Below are positions 59,543 through 64,000 of a stretch of DNA of 64,000 nt, piece after piece. The DNA lies in contig DXGQ01000043.1 of assembly GCA_019113845.1 (NCBI GenBank), positions 1-64,000 of the forward strand. The letters run 5' to 3'. This stretch comes from Candidatus Anaerobutyricum avicola. Lineage in GTDB: Bacteria; Bacillota; Clostridia; Lachnospirales; Lachnospiraceae. Position 1 is the stretch's first letter. Each line of letters begins with the position of its first letter. The position numbers were made by a program, and so were the translations under genes. The notes under the pieces are model-generated. The model saw only the letters and a program-made list of their open reading frames with translations, searched no databases and had not been told where the DNA came from.

Positions 59543-60376
59543 ATGAAGCAATTAAGACATACGATTCAACATCACAATTTACACATGCAGGCTCCTGTAA
59601 GACTTTCTCATATCAATCTTTATCACTGTGATACACCTACCTCTGACATTTTTCCGGGCCATCCTTATGCCAAGCTGATTTTTGTACAAAGGGGTTCCGG
59701 GTGCCTGCACTATGAGAATTATCACATTCCTGTGGAGTCCGGCACCCTGATCCTGATGAATCCGGAGCGTCAGAAGTTTTCGATTCAGGCAGATGAGAAT
59801 CTGACGGATATCGTTATCCTCGGCATCGAATATCTTTATTTTCTTCACAGGGACAAGGTGTTTGAACAGCCTTTCGTCCTCCGGCAGTGCCCATCCGATT
59901 CTTATCGCCTTTTTATCAGTAAAATCGTAGAAGAAATGCAGACACAGGGAGCTTCCTTTGAAGATGTCTGTGGTCATTATACCGAACTCTTACTGATATT
60001 TCTCCAGAGAGATACCGACATTCACTGCACCTCCTTCATGGAGGATAAGTCCAGCCAGGACTGCCAGAATATCAAAAAATATCTGGACGAGCATTACGCG
60101 GATAATATCACTCTGGACACCCTGTCAGAAGAAAGCGGCATGAATAAGTATTATCTGGTACATTCCTTCACCAAAAAATACATCCGCTCTCCTATCAGCT
60201 ATCTCAATGAAAAAAGAATTGATGAAAGCAAGAAACTTCTGGAAAATACGGACTACTCGATCGCGGAGATTTCCAAGCTCATCGGATTCTCTTCTCAGTC
60301 CTATTTTTCTCAGTCTTTCAAAAAAAAGACTCTGATGACACCGAACGAATACCGCCGCTCTGTAAAGAAATCGTAG
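59543..60376 (+). CDS. AraC-family transcriptional regulator
   Basis: A 277-residue regulator. An AraC_binding cupin domain (about 15-140: YAKLIFVQRGSGCLHYENYHIPVESGTLILMNP) is followed by the C-terminal two-HTH domain (about 175-275), with NITLDTLSEESGMNKYYLVHSFTKKYIRSPISYL and DYSIAEISKLIGFSSQSYFSQSFKK. Members often respond to sugars or aromatic compounds. AAGGAGAG lies 4 bases before the ATG at 59543; an ATG 18 codons earlier lacks a ribosome site. A hairpin terminator follows. Confidence 0.9.
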   Translation: MKQLRHTIQHHNLHMQAPVRLSHINLYHCDTPTSDIFPGHPYAKLIFVQRGSGCLHYENYHIPVESGTLILMNPERQKFSIQADENLTDIVILGIEYLYFLHRDKVFEQPFVLRQCPSDSYRLFISKIVEEMQTQGASFEDVCGHYTELLLIFLQRDTDIHCTSFMEDKSSQDCQNIKKYLDEHYADNITLDTLSEESGMNKYYLVHSFTKKYIRSPISYLNEKRIDESKKLLENTDYSIAEISKLIGFSSQSYFSQSFKKKTLMTPNEYRRSVKKS

Positions 60377-60381
60377 GATAT

Positions 60382-60400
60382 GGACAGCCCCCGGCTGTCC
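60382..60400 (+). terminator. Terminator after the AraC-family gene
   Basis: Stem GGACAGCC / GGCTGTCC (60382-60389 with 60393-60400) and a 3-base loop, followed by TCTTTT, just after the stop. Confidence 0.75.
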
Positions 60401-60507
60401 TCTTTTCATGCCGGTAGAAAAAACTGCCTTATCAAAATTGACATTTTCCGACCATGGTTTTCGTGCATTCCGCACAATTTTTCATTTGCGTCCGGTCAAT
60501 TTTTATC

Positions 60508-60536
60508 TGGCAAAAAAATGAGACATATAGTATAAT
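60508..60536 (+). promoter_or_regulatory. Likely pyrG promoter
   Basis: TATAAT at 60531-60536, with a weak TGGCAA at 60508-60513 and a 17-base spacer. The leader is only about 50 bases. There is no G-run near the start and no attenuator, so the CTP-sensed reiterative control known from Bacillus pyrG is not evident. Confidence 0.5.
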
Positions 60537-60592
60537 GGAATAATTAATGTGAATTAATGCGAGAAAAGTGAAAAAAGACAGGAGGATAATCC

Positions 60593-62203
60593 ATGCCAGT
60601 GAAATACGTATTCGTCACAGGTGGAGTTGTTTCCGGTTTAGGAAAAGGAATCACTGCAGCTTCCCTCGGACGTCTTTTGAAAGCAAGAGGTTACAAAGTA
60701 TTCAGCCAGAAGTTTGATCCATATATCAACATGGATCCCGGAACCATGAACCCGATTCAGCACGGCGAAGTTTTCGTCACCGATGACGGGGCGGAGACTG
60801 ATCTGGATCTGGGACATTATGAGAGATTTATCGATGAAAAGTTAAATAAAAAGTCCAATGTCACCACCGGTAAAGTATACTGGAGCATCCTGAATAAGGA
60901 ACGGCGGGGTGATTTCGGCGGCAATACCGTGCAGGTCATTCCGCATGTCACCAATGAGATCAAGAGCCGTTTCTATCACAATGAGGACGCTTCTGAGACG
61001 GAGGTGGCTATCATTGAGATCGGCGGCACTGTCGGCGACATCGAGAGTCAGCCATTTCTCGAGGCGCTCCGTCAGTTTCAGCATGAGGTCGGTCATGAGA
61101 ACTGCATCCTCATCCATGTGACTCTGATCCCTTACCTGAAGGCCTCCGGAGAGCTTAAGACCAAACCGACACAGGCCAGTGTCAAGGAACTGCAGGGGAT
61201 GGGTATCCAGCCGGACGTGCTGGTCTGCCGTTCCGACCTTCCGCTTGACGACAGCATCAAGGAGAAGATCGCGCAGTTCTGTAACGTGCCAAAGAAGAGA
61301 GTTATCCAGAACCTTGATGTGGATATTCTCTATGAACTGCCGCTTGCCATGGAAAAGGAAAAGCTGGCCAATGTTGTCTGCGACTGCCTGAATATGGATT
61401 GTCCGCAGCCGGATCTCAATGACTGGATCGATATGGTACAGGCGTGGAAGAATCCGAAACACAAGGTACAGATTGCCTTAGTTGGCAAATATGTCTCCCT
61501 GCATGACGCTTACATCAGCGTTGTGGAGGCCTTGAAACATGGCGCTGTCGCCAATAATTCCGAAGTGGAGATCAAATGGGTTGACTCTGAGCTGATCAGC
61601 GATTATAACGTCAACGAGTTTCTCTCTGATGTGGACGGTATCATCGTACCGGGTGGTTTTGGCGACCGCGGTATCGAGGGTATGATCTGCGCGATCCGCT
61701 ATGCCAGAGAGCAGAAGATCCCATATCTTGGACTCTGTCTGGGCATGCAGCTCACTATCGTGGAGTTTGCCCGCAATGTTGTTGGTCTGGAAGACGCACA
61801 CAGCAATGAGTTCAGCACAAAGACTACCAATCCGGTCATTCACATCATGCCGGATAAAGAAGGGATCACCAACCTTGGCGGAACGCTCCGTCTCGGCGCT
61901 TATCCTTGTATCCTTGCGGATAATTCCAAGGCTCTTGAGCTGTACGGCTCCAAGACCATCGAGGAACGTCACCGCCACCGTTACGAGGTAAACAACAAGT
62001 ACCGGGATGTTCTTCAGGAATACGGCATGCTTCTGTCCGGTTTTTCTCCTGACGGCCGTATTGTCGAGATGATCGAGATTCCGGATCATCCTTGGTTCAT
62101 CGGAACCCAGGCACATCCTGAATTTAAGTCAAGACCAAATAAACCGCATCCGCTCTTTAAAGGATTCCTGGCTGCGGCTCTGGAATATCAGAAGAGAAAA
62201 TAA
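60593..62203 (+). CDS. pyrG: CTP synthase
   Basis: A 536-residue enzyme that converts UTP, ATP and glutamine to CTP. The synthetase domain (about 1-270) has [35 protein letters not shown] and [11 protein letters not shown]. The class I glutamine amidotransferase domain (about 290-536) has the nucleophile Cys in [11 protein letters not shown] and the His-Glu pair in [10 protein letters not shown]. The length is standard. AGGAGG lies 7 bases before the ATG. It is transcribed alone, with hairpins at 62230-62360 downstream. Confidence 0.97.
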   Translation: MPVKYVFVTGGVVSGLGKGITAASLGRLLKARGYKVFSQKFDPYINMDPGTMNPIQHGEVFVTDDGAETDLDLGHYERFIDEKLNKKSNVTTGKVYWSILNKERRGDFGGNTVQVIPHVTNEIKSRFYHNEDASETEVAIIEIGGTVGDIESQPFLEALRQFQHEVGHENCILIHVTLIPYLKASGELKTKPTQASVKELQGMGIQPDVLVCRSDLPLDDSIKEKIAQFCNVPKKRVIQNLDVDILYELPLAMEKEKLANVVCDCLNMDCPQPDLNDWIDMVQAWKNPKHKVQIALVGKYVSLHDAYISVVEALKHGAVANNSEVEIKWVDSELISDYNVNEFLSDVDGIIVPGGFGDRGIEGMICAIRYAREQKIPYLGLCLGMQLTIVEFARNVVGLEDAHSNEFSTKTTNPVIHIMPDKEGITNLGGTLRLGAYPCILADNSKALELYGSKTIEERHRHRYEVNNKYRDVLQEYGMLLSGFSPDGRIVEMIEIPDHPWFIGTQAHPEFKSRPNKPHPLFKGFLAAALEYQKRK

Positions 62204-62271
62204 AAGGACTGCCACAGCGCGATCCCCGCGAAGCGTTTTTTGATTTTCAGAAACGCAGTTTTCTATAAAAT

Positions 62272-62360
62272 AAAAGCTGCTGCAGGGCATCTTTCTTCAG
62301 AAAAGTAATCTCATTATATTGTAACTTTTCTGTGGAAACATGCTTTTGCAGCAGCTTTTT
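62272..62360 (+). terminator. Long nested hairpin terminator after pyrG
   Basis: The outer stem AAAAGCTGCTGCA / TGCAGCAGCTTTT (62272-62284 with 62347-62359) is perfect and ends in a T-run. Inside is a second stem, CAGAAAAGT with its complement ACTTTTCTG, around an AT-rich loop. A smaller stem GCGTTT/AAACGC lies upstream at 62234-62257. The nested form is larger than a normal terminator. The remaining bases to 62468 hold no gene. Confidence 0.72.
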
Positions 62361-62468
62361 TCATTTTTTATTTTTTATAAATGCTCTCACGAAAATACTT
62401 TTACGGCAGTACCAGCGTACTGTCTTGTTCATTTTCAGCATAATGACATTATACGAAATGTGAGCAGG

Positions 62469-63509
62469 TCAGCCCACCAGTTCATACGAGACAGCAACGA
62501 CAAGGCAGACCAGACAGCCGCCCCAGAATGACTGATCCGGCTTCCATGGAAGCCCCTTTTCTCTCTCTTCTTTTTCCCCTTCCGTTTTCTTTAACAGGTA
62601 CAGAAGATATACAGTCAGCAGTACTACAAAACAGGTAACGACGCTGCCGACAGCCAGCATTCTCCAGTCACAACCGCCCGAGGCACTCTGAAAAGATGGC
62701 GCCAGCGGCCGGTAACCTGCGATCTGTATCTCCTGCAGTGTGCGGAACACCGCGCTGTCCGGAAAGGCGGCGACAAAAATATTATAACTGTTAAAGAGCA
62801 AGTGGATGACCACACTCACAGACAGATTTCCCGTCTCCCTTACCACCACCGCAAAGAGAAGGCCCATGACGAAGGCATAACTCATCTGATTAAAGTTCAT
62901 GTGGAGAAGGGCAAACATGAGCGCCGACAAAATCACCGCCATGTTTTTATTCTCAATACTTCTGAAAATGTATCCCCGGAACAGAATCTCTTCCGCCACA
63001 GCCGGAAATACGGCAAAGACCAGCACGGACTGCAGCAGATATTGTCCTGCTCCCTCCAGCGACGCGGCCGTCCTGTTCTGAACAAACAACATGGATATCG
63101 CATTTATATAGGAAGCGATCCATAAAAATGCGATAGTGAGAACGAGAAGAAGAACCCACTGCCTTGCCGGAATCCGGCGAAAACCGCTGTATTCCCAGAG
63201 GGTCATCTGTCGCTGCTGACATACCGCATGGACAAAAACCAGCATGAGCAGGTTCATGAGAATACTGCTCCCGTAGGAGACCGGCATGACCAGAAGCAAT
63301 CCTCCGGTCACCAGCCAGCCACAGAGGGCAATTCCCATCGTTCTCCTGCTCTTATCTGAGGTATGAAGAAAAAATCCCCATAAAGCCGTCAGACAGAGCA
63401 TACTGCCCAGAGACAACATTCCCATCAGGCTGAATACAATGGAACCTGCGATATGCAGCAGAACGGTATACATCCAGAAAACGTTGACATCAAAAGCCGC
63501 TCTGCTCAT
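62469..63509 (-). CDS. CPBP-family intramembrane metalloprotease
   Basis: A 346-residue membrane protein with about nine helices. The CPBP (Abi/CaaX protease-like) motifs are AEEILFRGYIFRSI (about 175-188), with the Glu-Glu and Arg, FALLHMNFNQ with a metal-binding His, and VIHLLFNSYN with the last His/Asn. Bacterial members mature peptides or act in bacteriocin immunity; the substrate is unknown. The start overlaps the cvfB stop as ATGA, so the two form an operon. Confidence 0.9.
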   Translation of the reverse strand: MSRAAFDVNVFWMYTVLLHIAGSIVFSLMGMLSLGSMLCLTALWGFFLHTSDKSRRTMGIALCGWLVTGGLLLVMPVSYGSSILMNLLMLVFVHAVCQQRQMTLWEYSGFRRIPARQWVLLLVLTIAFLWIASYINAISMLFVQNRTAASLEGAGQYLLQSVLVFAVFPAVAEEILFRGYIFRSIENKNMAVILSALMFALLHMNFNQMSYAFVMGLLFAVVVRETGNLSVSVVIHLLFNSYNIFVAAFPDSAVFRTLQEIQIAGYRPLAPSFQSASGGCDWRMLAVGSVVTCFVVLLTVYLLYLLKKTEGEKEEREKGLPWKPDQSFWGGCLVCLVVAVSYELVG

Positions 63510-64000
63510 AGGCTTCTGATTCCCTGCCCGGTGATCTCTATCCGGCGTCCTTTATATAATCTTCCAATGGCTCTCTTAAATTCATTTTTACTCATGCCAA
63601 ACTCCCGGCGGATATCTTCCGGAGAAGACTTGTCGTGGTAAGGCAAAAATCCGTTGTTCTCTTCCAGTTTGTCCATAATCTTTGCGGAGTCGATATCCAT
63701 CTGGATATATCCTTTTTCACGGATGCTGAGATTCAGTTTACCATCCTCTCTCACCTCAATGACTCTTCCTTTAACCCTGTCGCCGATGTGAAATCTTTTC
63801 ACTGCCTCATTTTTAGGAATCATCGCGTTATATTTGCCATCTACCGCTACGAATACTCCATATTCCGGGTTATTTCCAAAGACAATTCCTTCTACGGTAT
63901 CTCCTTTTTTATAGGAAGAATCCGTCCGCAGAAAATCATAAACCTTCATCGTGCCACAGAGCCGGTCACTCTTATCCACATACAGCCCTATGAGATAGCT
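63506..64000 (-). CDS. cvfB: CvfB-like S1 RNA-binding protein (partial, 5' end outside the window)
   Basis: The last 164 codons of a minus-strand gene that enters from the right edge; the frame is open through base 64000 (YLIGLYVDKSDRLCGTMKVYDFL). It contains the end of an S1 repeat, a full S1 domain (GDTVEGIVFGNNPEYGVFVAVDG; GDRVKGRVIEVREDGKLNLSIR) and the C-terminal winged-helix part (SSPEDIRREFGMSKNEFKRAIGRLYKGRRIEI) typical of CvfB/YitL. CvfB proteins bind RNA and affect virulence-gene expression in Staphylococcus. Full length would be about 280 residues. Confidence 0.9.
   Translation of the reverse strand, partial: SYLIGLYVDKSDRLCGTMKVYDFLRTDSSYKKGDTVEGIVFGNNPEYGVFVAVDGKYNAMIPKNEAVKRFHIGDRVKGRVIEVREDGKLNLSIREKGYIQMDIDSAKIMDKLEENNGFLPYHDKSSPEDIRREFGMSKNEFKRAIGRLYKGRRIEITGQGIRSL

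Noticed and set aside
60537-60592. CTP-responsive G-run control or an attenuator before pyrG
   Set aside because: The short leader has no run of G residues after the start and no terminator hairpin.

Overview
The window looks like chromosomal DNA of an anaerobic Firmicute, most likely a gut Lachnospiraceae (Clostridia). The reasons are strong AGGAGG-type ribosome sites, BspA-like surface proteins with lysine-rich C-termini, a second type II topoisomerase pair, a CvfB-type S1 protein, a Cys/Gly-rich small protein of a kind common in that family, and a holin-like type I toxin. This assignment comes from protein character only; no rRNA or tRNA gene was seen.

Layout. 1-2454: a complete IS21-family element (istA/istB), inserted in the first visible gene of a larger Mu/Tn7/Tn5053-type transposon (2455-5457: truncated accessory gene, DDE transposase, AAA ATPase, small accessory protein, repeat-rich right end). 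That transposon has cut off the 3' end of a DUF6273 surface protein. 5431-13504: a low-GC minus-strand operon of three secreted or surface proteins. 13848-16941: a 52-residue protein and a LytTR two-component system in which the kinase seems split over two membrane proteins. 16973-21739: a five-gene minus-strand operon (DJ-1/PfpI, DUF1189, cobU, class B sortase, LtaS-like synthase). 21969-24103: CYTH protein and L,D-transpeptidase. 24257-31745: aminotransferase, murF and a topoisomerase pair. 32167-37537: Cys/Gly-rich small protein and a 1659-residue BspA-like protein. 37801-41086: a low-GC accessory patch with an HTH regulator, an MqsR/MqsA-Panacea-like toxin-antitoxin operon, a type I toxin with antisense RNA, and small unknown proteins.

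41178-57252 is the most striking region. It holds a Ser/Thr kinase, PP2C phosphatase, vWA protein, FHA protein, FtsW/RodA, penicillin-binding transpeptidase, HTH-like protein, a GAP1-like protein and its zinc-ribbon GTPase, one clear and one possible pseudokinase, and several unknown proteins, mostly in tightly overlapping minus-strand operons. Its composition recalls the actinobacterial fhaB-pstP-rodA-pbpA-pknAB locus joined to a GTPase/GAP1 module like those predicted in NTP-dependent conflict systems. I infer a phospho-signalling system tied to septal or spore peptidoglycan synthesis or to envelope defence.

57418-64000: two AraC-family regulators, a sugar-phosphate nucleotidyltransferase, pyrG, a CPBP membrane protease and the 3' part of cvfB, which runs off the right edge. 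Starts were chosen by ribosome-site spacing where several were possible; family names come from motif recognition, not from searches.
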